A DNA stretch of 64,000 nt, from NCBI RefSeq assembly GCF_028389875.1, contig NC_084668.1:22869493-22933492 (forward strand), written 5' to 3'. Below the pieces are notes generated by a model. That model did not search any database, was not told where the DNA came from, and worked only from the letters and a program-made list of their open reading frames with translations. This document shows, in pieces, positions 1-12,500 of this stretch; positions within the stretch are counted from its first letter, which is position 1; each line of letters opens with the position of its first letter. The position numbers and the translations under genes are program-made. Origin of the DNA: Rhea pennata. Taxonomy: Eukaryota; Chordata; Aves; Rheiformes; Rheidae.

Positions 1-2449
1 GTCCTTTTCTGCCTCATCAAAGTAAGTCATGAACAGTCTGTTTGTGCATGTGTTTTATGGGGTCTTCCAAGTCTGAAGTCACAGTTATCCTAGTGCTATA
101 CCTGACAGTGCAGTGACAGAAAGAAATCATATTGGATGATGTCCTCAAAAAAAACACTAAGAGAGTATCAAGCTGATAGAATTGTTGCTGTACTGGAAAA
201 GCATTAATATGCTCTAGGAGAGGAAGGCTCTGGAAAAGAAGAGAGATCACGAACTGCTGTGGCACCTACCCACAGCAATGCAAATTCAGTAATCCAAGTG
301 TCTTGATACCTTCCCATACAAACTAGTCTAATTTTTTTGCTAGTAGGGGTTCATGTCCCAAACAGATTACTAAGTTCATAAATCATGCCTCAGCTGTCAC
401 ACACAAACACACACACTGCACAATGCAGAGTTCCCACCCCCACGTAAACATGCAATCCCATCTGACTTCATATCTGTATCAAATAGGCAAAAAGAGGTGG
501 ACGGAAACAAGAAATGCAGGTAGGATTTACTAATTGTGCTGCCTGAAATCTTTTTCTGTATTACAGATTTTCCATAAAGTACACTTCATTTTGCTTGATC
601 TAATTCGTTTATTTGCTCTTTGTTCTGGTTTGGTTTATTTAACACTTTGTTTGTAAGCTTTAAAGTTCCTTCAGTTCCATTTTAAAAACAAAAAATTTGT
701 TCATGCTTAGCTCATAAAACTCTTCTCTTGCTGTTCATATTTCAGTTCAATAAAAGTCTATGTTTGTTCTTGTTATTGACTGCTCTAAGCATTTTGCAAT
801 TTGGACGATTAGGTTTAGGGAAGTAAAGTTAGCTTAAAAGAAATATTTATTTTATGTGAGTTTGTAGGTTGTAGGGAGACAAAATGCATTTTATTAGACC
901 AGCTCATACAACTGGAAAGAATAGACAAGTTTTGAGGCCTAAAAATCCTTTTGTGAAATTATATGTAATAATTTTGTAATTCTATGCGTGGAACTAACAA
1001 GCATATTAAACTGATACTTTGAGATCTGTAACATTTCAACATAAATCTGGAAGCTTCAAAGATATTCTTTAACTAAACAGCAATTTTTGAAAATACAACA
1101 AGAGATATTTGTTTAAAAGATAATGAGTAAAGGATTGAAGAGAACTACAGAAAAAGTGATTTTGACAAGCATGTAAAAATGTCCCAGTATGTATTATGTA
1201 TAAGTACTGTGTCACATAACATTTTTGGGGCTTAAGGGTGCAGATTGAAGATTTTATTATGTGTTGGTTTGGAAATAAAGAATATATACATTAATTTCAT
1301 TTAAACAAACTACAGAAAACTTTGTAAACTTTTAATGAACATAAATTTGAGATGACCTGCTTCTCTCATGAATTAGTGATAACCAGGCAATCTTGGAAGG
1401 TTATACATGAGTGCTTTTACCAGCAAGAAAACTGAGTGTTTAGAGTTTCACCTTCTCTTACATGCTTTGACTTATAAAACTTAACAATATTGATGTTTCA
1501 GTTATCATTGTCACTAGAATGAATAACCACTTAAATCCTGAGAGCAGGTCACATCAAATCCCCCAAATTAATGCAAATCATGATTGTACAAATGATGCTC
1601 AAGATTTTTCTTTATAGTGTCAGAGTGCAGTGTCTGCCTTTAGAATAAGCAGAGATTAGGAAGAAGCTTGGGCCTTCTACCTTTACATAGATATTTCTAA
1701 CATTTTAGTCAGTAGTCGGTTTGAATTGTCAGATACTTTACTGAAACTATTTTCAGTTCCATAAAACTGTTTTATTTATTTTTCAAGTCTCAGCTGGAAT
1801 ATGAGATCTATCAGCTCAAAGACTATGACCAGCTAGAACAAACAACATTTTTTCTCTGAATCATTTAATGAATTTCTAATTCATATATATTTTAAGACCA
1901 TATATATTTTAAGAGCAAACTAATCAAATACCAAAAAAGCAGAGTGTTGAATATATATATGTTTGGACATAACCTACTATATTTGACAAGCTTTAGAGCC
2001 AGCTGAATATTCTACAAAAAAGAAAAAAGCTACTGAATAATGATTTGACAGAACTGGTCTAAACTATCAAGTTATGTATCTGGTTAGCTTTACCTATTGT
2101 CTCTTTTGCAATTCTGTTTTTTGGGGGGTTGGGATTTTTTTTTTTTTTTTCATTTCCCTCTCTTACTTTCCTGCAATAGGAGGATATGCCTGTTTTTGGA
2201 ATTGTCTTAAGGTTTGTGTGCTTGCTTTCTCAGTTAGTGGACATTTAAGATATTTAATCCTACTGCCAGCTCTGGAATTGTCTACCCCAAGCATTTAGTA
2301 GTCATAATGAATTGAGACCTAAATAACCAGCAGATTTGCCACAGAGTCACATTTAAAAAGAAAACTGGATTCCTGGCCTTTTTATTTGCATTACAATTTC
2401 TCATTTATTAAGTGTATTTGGTGCCTATCTTCATGCTTTTGTCTGCAAG
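1..2449. other. AT-rich upstream flank without a recognised gene
   Basis: No recognisable coding exon was seen. A strong donor-like AAA|GTAAGT at 21/22 could be the end of an exon entering from the left. Another exon-like stretch sits at 1788-1859. There is an A-rich and T-rich background, a near-exact 17-bp tandem duplication (catatatattttaaga) at 1882-1914, and a T-run at about 2137-2150. Confidence 0.5.
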
Positions 2450-2601
2450 CACAATGGCTAGAAACAAAAGGGAGAGGAGAGGGTTGGACAGAAGAGGAGC
2501 TTACTTTCTTATATAATTTATTGACTGGGATTCCAAGCAAGACACTAAGCACCCTAAGAATGCCCAGCAGAAATGATTTTGATCAGCTAATCAGATCTCA
2601 G
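2450..2601 (+). other. Exon-like island of an unrecognised transcript (candidate exon a)
   Basis: The acceptor TGTCTGCAAG ends at 2449 after a T-rich run, and TCTCAG|GTATAA gives a donor at 2602. The 152 nt between are open in one frame, with two leading bases, and encode a stretch including GWTEEELTFLYNLLTGIPSK and a following RMPSRNDFDQLIRSQ. The amino-acid mix looks coding-like, and the W-x-E-E-E start is vaguely Myb/SANT-like but lacks the later helices. I do not recognise the gene. The exit phase (0) matches the entry phase of the island at 2805. Confidence 0.3.
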
Positions 2602-2804
2602 GTATAATGTATGTACATCAGTCAGGAAATTTCTCTGAATTCATACCTGTTTACATAGGAGAAAATCTTTTGAAAAGTAGGTTTGAAAAAGTGCAGTAAG
2701 GAAAAAACTATTCTAATTTTATTCAATTTATTAAAATGTGTGCCTTAATTGTTAATTGCTCTATTTCCAATTTGCTGCCACTGATTTTTTTTCCTACACT
2801 GAAG

Positions 2805-2906
2805 GACTCGATATTATCAAAATTCTCTTCCCCCTCTAGCTATTCCCACAATGTAAAAAAAGGTCATTCCTTCAGACAACACAACAAACATAAATCTGTC
2901 CTTGAA
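2805..2906 (+). other. Exon-like island of an unrecognised transcript (candidate exon b)
   Basis: A T-rich tract and CACTGAAG precede 102 nt (34 codons, phase 0 in and out), followed by a near-perfect donor GAA|GTAAGTAT at 2907. It encodes a Ser/Lys/His-rich polar segment beginning DSILSKFSSPSSYSHN. It follows in phase from 2450-2601. It may be exon 2 of a small unannotated gene, a lncRNA exon, or chance. Confidence 0.3.
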
Positions 2907-3435
2907 GTAAGTATAGCAATGCATTTTTTTAGTTCCAGCTCTTACCTTATCATGATGACTAAATATAGTGGAAAAGCAGAACATGGTTTATTATAATTTC
3001 TTTAACAGCAAAATAAAAAGCAGTGTAAAAACAACTTGACAGGAACTGGATGTGAGACGCTTCTGGCTGAGTCAGATTAGTAGGTGGAGAGTAAATGAGA
3101 ATATCAAGGTCACAGCATAAATTTAATTTATGGTTGCTATGATAACAAACTATATGCACTGAATGTAAGATAGTGATGTGATACAGCACAGTGAAAAATT
3201 TCTGCTGGCATAAGCTTACTATAACTCCATTACTATGAGAGGAGAAAATGTAAATGTCATGATAAATGAGCTTCACAAAACTTTTATATTACAGTACACT
3301 ATCCAGTAATATATTTTAATGTAAAAACGGTGGTTTTAAAAACTCTTAGGTCATTTTAAGAAAATACTCAAGTATCACCTCATAGGCATCCGGAAATTTC
3401 AGTTAAATAAGTTGCTGAATTAAGACTTCTTCCAG

Positions 3436-3492
3436 CAGCAACAATTTGAGCTATTGCTCCACAACCACAAACATTATCAGCTAGCTCCATAG
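3436..3492 (+). other. Possible terminal coding exon of the same unrecognised transcript
   Basis: The acceptor ACTTCTTCCAG ends at 3435. The next 18 codons are open in phase 0 (QQQFELLLHNHKHYQLAP) and stop at TAG 3490-3492. Phase agrees with the donor at 2907. The piece is short, so chance agreement is quite possible. Confidence 0.15.
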
Positions 3493-4599
3493 AGCAGTAT
3501 AAGAACTGTCAATTCTAATCTAATTAACTGGAACGCAAGGGAGCAAGAACTGGTTTGCTGACCCCAAAACAGCAAAAATACACCCCAAATGCCCATTCTT
3601 TAGTGGCAGTAAAATAGTGACACCATGGGAAAAAACATGAGTTCTACGGTGTCTTAAGAGGACATCCCCCATCCCTAGTGGGATGACTGTCAGGAGTGAG
3701 GCAATTAACGTGTTAGTAAGTGTCTGATTCTACTTACATTATGTCCTCTAGCAGTGTTGTCTGGAAAACAGTAACAAAAACTTTACGAACTAAAACATGA
3801 ATGAAACGCCACCCCGCAACCCTGCCCTGGCATTCCGTAAATGGTACACTATAACACAGCTATTAGGATTAGTAACTGAGCTTAGTATCTTCACTAAGAA
3901 ATGATATTGTTGTGACTGCCAATTCTTGATCTTCCAGATATTGTCCAATGTACTAACATAGGTGATCAATCTCATGGCTTCAGTAACAGTTGTTATGTAT
4001 TACATAAATCTATGCATATGACTATTCTCAGAAAAAATAGCCCTAACACATTATTTGGATGAATGAAAAGGGAACAGTCAGTTTTTATAAACACAAGCTG
4101 ATACTTACAGATAAGCAAAGATACATGTTACTCTGCCTGGAACTGAAAGGCCTAAAGTAAGATTACTATGCATTTTGCTCGTGTAAGTATATTTGCCAAG
4201 GGCCCAGTGAAATGTAATCTCTGCCTGACATGATTTCTTGTGAGAATGTGTTATCTTTACTTTAGTAATGATACTAGTAATGATGAAGAATATAGGGATT
4301 GAAATGAAGGCGTTTTCTTAACAAAAGTTATGTCCAAGCTTTGCTCGAAATACGGTGGTGTAACAGAATATTCTTATACTATTATAGTGTCATACATATG
4401 GTAATATATTACCATATAAACACTTTCTTAGATGCCTTTTACTGAATGTACAGTTTAGATACATTGGTAAACCCTCCCTATATCAAACAACAAAAATACA
4501 GCAGATAATAATGTGGACAATACCATTTTAATCTCCTAGAATACTGATACTAAAATAAATCATTAAAAGTATTGTAATCTTACCATTCCTGTGTGTACT
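3493..4599. other. Intergenic, nothing recognised
   Basis: Moderately AT-rich single-copy-looking DNA with frequent stops in all frames. No repeat, RNA gene or credible exon was seen. Confidence 0.5.
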
Positions 4600-4657
4600 A
4601 GATCAGTAGTTTCTTCAGAAGGATTGAGGGAAACTCCCCTATTACTACCCCCTCCTT

Positions 4658-4665
4658 TGACGTCA
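4658..4665. promoter_or_regulatory. Perfect palindromic cAMP response element motif
   Basis: TGACGTCA is the consensus CREB/ATF full site. It lies about 1.57 kb upstream of the CYBRD1 start codon. The motif is seen directly; binding is not shown. Confidence 0.35.
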
Positions 4666-4852
4666 GGTTGGAAAGGCAGATGCATGTAGGGAGAAATGCT
4701 TGGTCAGGGAGAAACAGCCCATGAGAGAGGCTTCAGTGCAAAGCAGTGGCAGGAGTGCTGGGACCTTTTCTCCGTGTCTCAGGTGAAGGTGCAAAACATC
4801 CACCCCACAACAACGCTTTCTTCGCTCCTCCTCCTGCCAGGATCCATGGGCC

Positions 4853-4860
4853 TCACGTGA
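4853..4860. promoter_or_regulatory. CACGTG E-box (USF/MiT-TFE type, ACGTG core)
   Basis: TCACGTGA contains CACGTG on both strands, the class bound by USF and MiT/TFE factors. Its ACGTG core also fits a hypoxia response element. CYBRD1 is known to be induced by HIF-2alpha in mammalian gut, so the site is a plausible candidate. The link is inference. Confidence 0.3.
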
Positions 4861-5954
4861 CCTCTCAACACAGCAGCTTTAGTGCATTGCTGGGGAAAGG
4901 AAGAGCCTCGTCTGCCTTCATCGCTTTGGTTTGCTTCTGGCAGGACAGAGAGACTGTGCAGACAGCCTTAGGGCTGCAGAAAGGTAAAACTAGGCAAGAC
5001 GAGCACCAATGGGGCACAACGGGACTTGCCTGAGATATCCTAAACTCGGCCATGTTACATTGCGTAAGGCAGCCAAGGCACTGTTAACATTTAATGTTTT
5101 GGTCTGACTGATGTCACATGGTTTTAAGTCACAACAGTCCCAGGACAGACGATCCTTGACGGGCATATATGTACACAACAAGCGACACAAGCTGTCACAC
5201 AGCCATGACAGGCCCCAGAATGCAGGCTGCCATGCTCACACCTCACTTCTACGCCAGTCCCAAGCAAAGCAAGGGCTGCTGCGGAGTTTTCCTCATTTCC
5301 CCTCCGTTCTGTTTGTGGTGTGGTTTGGGGAGTCAAGGGTGTATCATTCCCACTTCTGCCTGCATGCAGCATTGCCCGTGGCCTTTCTTCTCCCTCAGGC
5401 AGCCAGCTTCCTGTTTCTGGTCTCTCACGTAACTGAACCGCCTAACTTTGGTAGGCCTTGCAACGCTGAGCAGCACAGTGCCCAAATACTTCTACGTATC
5501 TGGGCCAGAGTCCATACAGGAAACTGGATAATGTCTGTTTTACATTTACAACACTCAGTGAATCCAATGGGAGATAAAGCGGATCATTACCACAGCAAGC
5601 ATGCCCCGAGCGCACTGGCACGCGTCTCAACATCAGGCGTTTCTCATTTAAGCATGCGGCTAGCCTGCCTCTTCTGTGCACTGTCTCTATCACGCCACTG
5701 TTCCTGGTTTCTCTCTAAGTTTGTGGCCACTTTGGTTTTATCTTTATAGCAGGTCTGTCACCACAACCACCAAGCCCCGCCAGCACCCAAAACCTTCAAA
5801 CGCAAACGGCCTCATGCCAAGCTGGGCAGGGAGCCCGCAGCCAGGCCTGGGGCAGGGCCCCTCGCAGCCGCGGGTGGGCACAGAGGAGCCAGTTGTAACT
5901 CGGAACGGGAAAGAAAAACTTGTCGCGTTTGTAAAAAAATTTGTTAAGAAAGAA

Positions 5955-6565
5955 AGAAAAACCGCCCCGGGCGGCCGGAGCCCCGCAGAAGGGCGCGCGA
6001 GGCGGGCGGCACCGCGCCAGGCAGCGGCCGTTGGGCCGCGGCCGCAGTAACGGCCGCGCGGCGGCACGCGCTCCCGCCGCCGCGCCTGGCGGGCTGGGCG
6101 CCGCCCCCGAGCCGCCCCGCGCCGCCCCGCCCGCGGCCCTGCCGGCCCGCGGCCGCCCCCGCCCCCGCCCCGGCGCGGGGGGAGGCGGTCAGCGCGGCGC
6201 GCGCCCTGCCGTGCACGGGGCACCGGAGATGGAGGACTACGGGCGGTTCTTGGCGCTGTTGGTCTCGGCGCTGCTCGTCGGCTTCGTGTCCGTCATCTTC
6301 GCCCTCGTCTGGGTCTTCCACTACCGCGAGGGGCTCAGCTGGGACGGGGGCGCGGCGGAGTTCAACTGGCACCCGGTGCTCATCGTCACCGGCTTCGTCT
6401 TCATCCAGGGCATCGGTGGGTGCGCGCGGGGCCGGCGGCGCGGGGCGGAGGGCTGCGGGGCTGCGCGCCGCGGCCGCGGGGCAGCGGGGCGGCGGCGGAG
6501 CCCGTGGGGGCGGCCGGCGCCTCCCCCGGGAGCAGGAGGGACAAAGGGCCCGTTGTAAGAAGCCG
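5955..6565 (+). promoter_or_regulatory. CYBRD1: CpG island: CYBRD1 promoter, 5' UTR and first exon
   Basis: Dense CpG and GC sequence rises abruptly from AT-richer DNA at about 5.95 kb and falls off at about 6.56 kb. Tandem GC boxes (repeated CCCCGCC-type, Sp1/KLF-like) lie at about 6150-6176, some 55-80 bp before the start codon. There is no TATA box in a useful position. The transcription start cannot be fixed from sequence; it is probably in the 100-200 bp before 6229. Long open frames on both strands here are a by-product of base composition. Confidence 0.85.
6229..6415 (+). CDS. CYBRD1: CYBRD1 coding exon 1
   Basis: Encodes residues 1-62 plus the first base of codon 63. It starts at [11 protein letters not shown] and contains the first membrane helix and the EFNWHP segment with haem ligand H48. 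The donor is ATCG|GTGGGT, and the leftover G completes an Ala codon (GCC) with the next exon. The exon sits inside the CpG island and is very GC-rich, unlike exons 2-4. Confidence 0.96.
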
Positions 6566-9500
6566 AAGCTGCTGCATGCGCTTTTCTCCGCAACCACTTG
6601 TTTACCCTGGCCCGGGCTTTCCTTGCGCTTGCGAGGTGTTTTTCCTAGTCAGCACGAATTTATGCAAGCTGAGAACCCACATGCCAGAAATGCTGCCTCG
6701 GGAAGATTTCTCCCTTCTTCCCTTCTCCCTTCTGGCTCACTCTCCCAAGTCCCACGAGGAGAAAGGAGAGTTCAGCACCGCTGAAGCTAGTCCGGAAAAG
6801 GGTTTCGAGCCAGGGAAAGTGCAGCCGCATCACCATCATCGTAAAACAGTTATCTGCCCAGATTCAGTGTAAATAAGTTTGTAAAATGTACTTTTAAAAT
6901 TCATTTTCAGTCTACTGTTTGTGTAACGTAAAATGGTTATGATGAGTGGGGGCAGGAACTTTTGATTGCTTACTGTTTAGACTTAGACCAACTTTTAAAT
7001 GCTTCCTATTATATTTACAACATTATCATTTTTTCCATCACATGCATGTGATGCAATGTTAGGTTGTTATGTCTTAAGTGCAAGGGTTGCTGCTTGGGGC
7101 TGATAGGAATGTTGATGTTTGAACAATCTATTTGGTATCAGTGTTATTGGCTGATTCCACAAAAACAGAACAACAGTTGACATGGTGTAATTCATGAATA
7201 ATTTCACTTTAGGAAAGAAGAAAAATACTCTTTGTAAAGTTTAAAAAACAGAAAACAATAGCAGGACACAGAGATGCTTCAAGTAGGTTTAAACTACAGC
7301 TAAACATTGCAAAAATAAGGGCACTGGAACAGTACCTTAAGAATCTTGAAATTTAGAGGTGAAAATGCATTAAAACAGCTGAGGGGAACCAACAGATACC
7401 AACTCCAGCAATAATTTCCCATAAAGCCAGTGAAAAAATACTTGTTAATTTCAATGTGAAGAGAATTAAGTGAAACATTACTAATGTCTCCAAGCAGGGC
7501 AAACAAATATTGCAGAGAACAGTGGAAGTCCTCATAGTTTTACCACTGATTTTTTGTGGGAGAGGTGAGGGGAAGATTTCACTATTCTTAAGTAATGAAG
7601 AATGGCTAGAGACTTAGAGTATAAATGTAAACAGCAGTACTTTTTCTTTGTAATAGGAGGAGTTAACAACTTCATTTTTAATAACCTTATTTACATTTGC
7701 TTCACTGGTGTATGATACACTGCATTCATCCAGCCAGGAAACTTGTCCAGCACATCTGGACATTCATTCCAGTGGAACGTGTTGTTTGGAAAGCATGTGC
7801 GCTCACTCTTCAGCAGCAGCTCTGCAGTTTGAGGCTGGAACGTGCACAAGGAGTGCGGGCTCTCTAGTTTTGCATTATGTTGGGGAAATTTTGTGATTTG
7901 AACATACACAACAAATCTAATTTTTTCAGTTTTTCAAGTGTCATCTCTTGGAGTAGGTTATAATGGCTGATGAGCTAGCTTTACAAGTTACCCAAGATGA
8001 TGGAGCAGTTCAAGAAGAGCAGAAGATCTTCAGTGTTAAATGCAATTTTCTTAATGTGTTTTCTTGTATCATTTTATTGCAATCCTTTTTCAATAATGCA
8101 AATCTGTTGAAGTAAACATTTTTTCATCTTTAAATCACATCTGAGGATAATGCTTGCTCTGAGTTATCTGACAAACATTGTGATTACCTCTTTTTTGAAT
8201 ATAACACAACGTCTGTTCAAAGGAAAAACAGCAAACTCCTGAAGTTTATATCAGCTGATGGGCTGTAGAATTTTCAAGAATCTGAGGGGAAAGCAACTGC
8301 TGAGCTGCCAGGGTCTCATCATAGGCAAGCTGTGAAAAGACTGCTCTCATGATGAGCTTAGTTTGAGCCTTGCTGAAATCATAAATGGACACTTTTTTAT
8401 TGGGTTCATTTTGTCCATTTTAGTGTTAAAGTGGTTCTCAAAATAAGCAAGCAGGCGTCCAGAACTGGCAGAAAGCAAGCAACAGGAACATCCATGAAGG
8501 AGCAGGAGAGGAAATGGGAGGAGTGAACAGTAATATTCTCCTTCTGGCAGCTGTAAGCTGTTGTTAGCGCATGCAGACTCAGGGAGCCAAGCTGTGGACT
8601 TTAGTGGGGAGGAAGGGGTCTCATGAGCAATCCTTTACACCTCCCCACAGCACACGGCAGCCAGAAGTCCTAGAGAGCTAGCTTCAGATTTTTGCTGTGT
8701 ATGTTTGGTGAGGAACAGATGTTTCACACCAAATACAAGATATTGCAAGATCGCTCCATCCTACTTGACATCCTTTAAAATCATCCGTTAAAATCAGAGC
8801 TCATAACAGGAGTGAGATCACACTAAAGAGCTTGTGTCTGAGGATACGTGATCTTAAATAACTCGGATCTTTTTAAGAGTAGAGGTGCTGTACTAAAGAA
8901 AGTTCTTCGTAGGACTAATTTAGCATGTCATCTGAACAGATACAAATGCGGTAAACACATATGTACTTTTACCCCTTGCTCTTTAAGAGCTTGCACGACT
9001 GCAAGTGGAAGGTCCCTTCTCCCATCAGTTCTTCTCTCCCCTATGTGCCCCAACGTCTTGCTCCCTCCTGCCTGTCAGACACACATTGGTTGGGACAGAG
9101 GGGGAGAGCACAGTCAGACAGAGAGCAAAGGTGGTGGTAGGGAAGTGACATTGTCTCTTCTGACAGTGGTAGACCATAAGATTTGCTCAAGTCGCAGGGT
9201 ATAACTTCACACATAGCCTTCAGTGAAAGGAGGTTAAACCAAAGCATACTGCTATGCATTTTGTCTGGGCTATGGCATATAACATGCTAATGGATAGTAT
9301 TGTTAACGAGTGTCCAAGCCCTCAGTCTGTATTCATTGCTTTTCTGTCATACAGCTTCCGATACCTTCATGAGATACTGAGGCTTGACTGGGGCTTTGTG
9401 GCATACATGCTATACAAAAACAGTAATTATAATTACTAGTATTAAATTAATTGATAATAGTGGTCTGTTGCAGGCAATTATTTCAATATTAACAAGATAA

Positions 9501-12500
9501 AACATTATCTGTATAACTTTTTGAGAACTGTTGGAGGTGATCATAAGCTTGATATGCTGAATCTCAGAAATCAATCTATGTCTTACAGCTTGATTACTGT
9601 AAAGCTGTTTTGACAGTAGGCTTCCTTACTTTGATTTACTAGTTCCACTTTTTAAAAATAGAAAGCTGAGAACTACCTAAGTGTTAAATATTTTTAAATA
9701 TTGTAAAGTCACTTTCATTCCAGTATTACATGTGTGAAAGCATATATTGATTTTAAATCCACTTATAGTGTGGAAATTCCACTTGCAAACAGAGTTCTCT
9801 TTGTGAATTGTGTAGTAAAATACTACATTTTCTGGCATGCATCCAAGTAAAAATATGTGTAAATAGAACTTTAATTTGTTATTTGTTAGTATTCAGCACA
9901 ACATACAGAATAAATAAAATAAAAAACTAAGGTTACAGAGAAGTAATAGGAAAGCATGAGAACTACTTATATAAATTCTTCATCCTTGTATTTATCAGGT
10001 AATACATATTTTTCTTATCTGGTGTGCATAGTAATGTGTTTCTGAATGTTTGGAATAGAAACATTTTTAAACCTGCACACATTCTATTCTTTGATTTTAG
10101 TATAACTAACTATGTAGAGCAATTTGAATGTAATTTCATAATCAGAAACATTAAATGAGTAGTTGATGAACCAGATGAATAAAGCTCGCTCTCTCTCTTT
10201 TTTCTTTTTTTTTTTTTTTTTTTAACTCAGTAAGGACATTATGAGTGTGAGCACTGGTCTTTTTTTGGCAAGGGACCGAGGATGCACATAAATATTTGTC
10301 CCCTAGTACCTTAATACGCTTGCTTGTTGTTGCGTATTTGGAAGTACTATTGATTTGTAGTAAGATGTACCCAGCGCTTCAGTTGCACAGTCTGATCTGT
10401 ATGTTCCCCTGTAGAAAGCAGCTGAGGCTGGGGCATGTGACAGGCAGTTGTGGAAGGGACGGGGCAGTGGGGAACTGTCTAAGTTGTCCTCATGGGCAAT
10501 TTGGAGTTAGATCACTGTTTAAAAATTGTTGTTTTGTTCAGGCTGGACAAAACATACTAGAATTATATATGATAATATAGGCAAAATGCTTACATTCATC
10601 TAAGATTAGGTTGAAGTGTTTTATTTGCCAAATCCTTTTGTTTTCAAGAGTCAGACTATAATTCCCTTAAACTCAACAAGTAGCATTTTCCCCTTTAAAG
10701 TAATCCTATTAATATTTATGTAACAGATAAGTCATATAAAATCTATGTAATTACTTGATAACAGCATTCAAAACTGGCAAAGAAAATGAATATAAAAACA
10801 TTCTTACATACTTCCCTAATAAATGATCTTCTGGATAAAAGATTTGGGCCCTATACGTCCAATCTGACTAGTAGAAAAGTCAAACTCCTATGCAGAATCC
10901 CATTTAGATCCGTTTAAGGAATTGGGACTTAATTGGGAATGGACAGTGCTGTTGTTTGCTGTTTTTTTTTTTTTTTTTTTTTTTTGAATATACCTAAATT
11001 TTTCAAAAATTAGGAAGAAATCTCCCTAAAAAACTGTATTTAAGCCTCAGTTGTATATTTGGAACATGTTATGTGTTAGGTTGTATAGGAGACAAATCTT
11101 TTTAACAGACTTTTTTTGGAGGACTAAAGGTTTGATCTTCCTGTAATTTCTATTGGATTGATTTGCATGATGCACAATTATTAAAATCTTAGAGAAGTTA
11201 TCCTGTAAGGCACAAATCTTGTTTGTTTTCTTTCCTCAGCCATTATTGTATACAGATTGCCCTGGACCTGGAAATGCAGCAAACTCCTGATGAAGTTCAT
11301 CCATGCTGGGTTAAATACCATAGCTATGATTCTTGTAATTGTTTCTATGGTAGCCGTGTTTGAGTACCACAATGCCAGGAACATTCCTAACATGTACAGT
11401 CTGCACAGCTGGATTGGGCTGGCTGCTGTTATATTTTATTCTCTCCAGGTCAGAATTTAACTTTATTTATAACCAGGTTGTAAAGTTTAAAAATGTATTG
11501 AATAATTTAGTTACTGTAGGCTCTCACTAATGTGCTCTAGCTATTGGGATACTCAATTTACATTCTGTGATTTGACAAATTAGCATGTAAATGTCCAAAT
11601 ACTGGACCTTTGATTTCAAAGAAAAATGTACTTTAAAGCATGTTTTGTTTATCTGCCAGGATAATTGCAGTTTATTTACTATTCAGGTTTACAGTATTGT
11701 GTTTTTAAGCTCTATAAACTGCTGAAGTTAAAGCAAAATTGCCATATGTCTCTTATTTTGGTGATACCAGATGAAAACTGTTGGATCTGTGGACTAGTAT
11801 TGTGGTTAGTTATCACTTCTTGGCTACAAGATAGAACAAATGCAATAGGGGGCAATGCAGATCTAAAGGATTAGACGTGTGAATGAGCTACTGCTGGGTC
11901 TGCTGGTCTTCAATCTGCTTCTTGTTTTGCTACTATGAACATGATCAATGTCACTCAAAGCCTTGGCTGCCTTGTCCATAGAACTGTGGTATTCCTTCTT
12001 CCAAACTGGGATGTAAGTATTCAGTCAGAGACTTCATAGGAGTTTATAAAGTGCTTGAGAACTAGTACTAGAAAAGATTAATAAAGTAGTATTTCTGTTA
12101 ATAGACAGGACACTTTGCATTTGCCAGAAGTGGTGTGTTGATCTAAGAATTAATGTGCAAACATGACAACAGTAAAACAATTGAATATTTTCCCTCCACT
12201 ATTCAGACTAGAAAAATAGTAATTCTTAGTGGTATTCTTGAGGAGATGCTCATATAATAATATACCTGCAGGAACAGAAGTGTAAATATATTGTACTGAA
12301 GCCAAAAGTATGTTAATACAGTATAGCACAAAGTTACACATTTAAGAATAGGGCAAAAATTAAAAATGGAGACTGTCTTTTGGAAGGCAATGTCTTCTGA
12401 AAAGAAGTATTCAAAGTGGACTCAAAATGAGTTCTCATGATGCTGTGACAATAGGAAAAATAAATCTGTTTATAAGAGACTATTTTTACCTCTACATATT

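Larger units (their letters stand above)
4600..5760. promoter_or_regulatory. GC-richer stretch with CRE and E-box, possible distal regulatory element
   Basis: This kilobase is visibly richer in G+C than the AT-rich DNA to its left, without CpG-island density. It contains a perfect TGACGTCA (4658-4665) and TCACGTGA (4853-4860). It ends just before the CYBRD1 island. No gene is recognised here. A 212-codon open frame at 5111-5749 (+) is overlapped by open frames on the other strand and has no recognisable protein features. Regulatory function is inference. Confidence 0.3.

Noticed and set aside
487..519. Possible 33-nt microexon (encoding KKRWTETRNA) with a CAG|GTAGGA donor
   Set aside because: The acceptor is weak and the piece too short. 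Phase agreement with 2450 has a one-in-three chance of being accidental.
5744..6872. Long open frames around the CYBRD1 island (both strands)
   Set aside because: Same cause: few stops in GC-rich DNA. Only the frame beginning at 6229 and spliced at 6415 is supported by the family.
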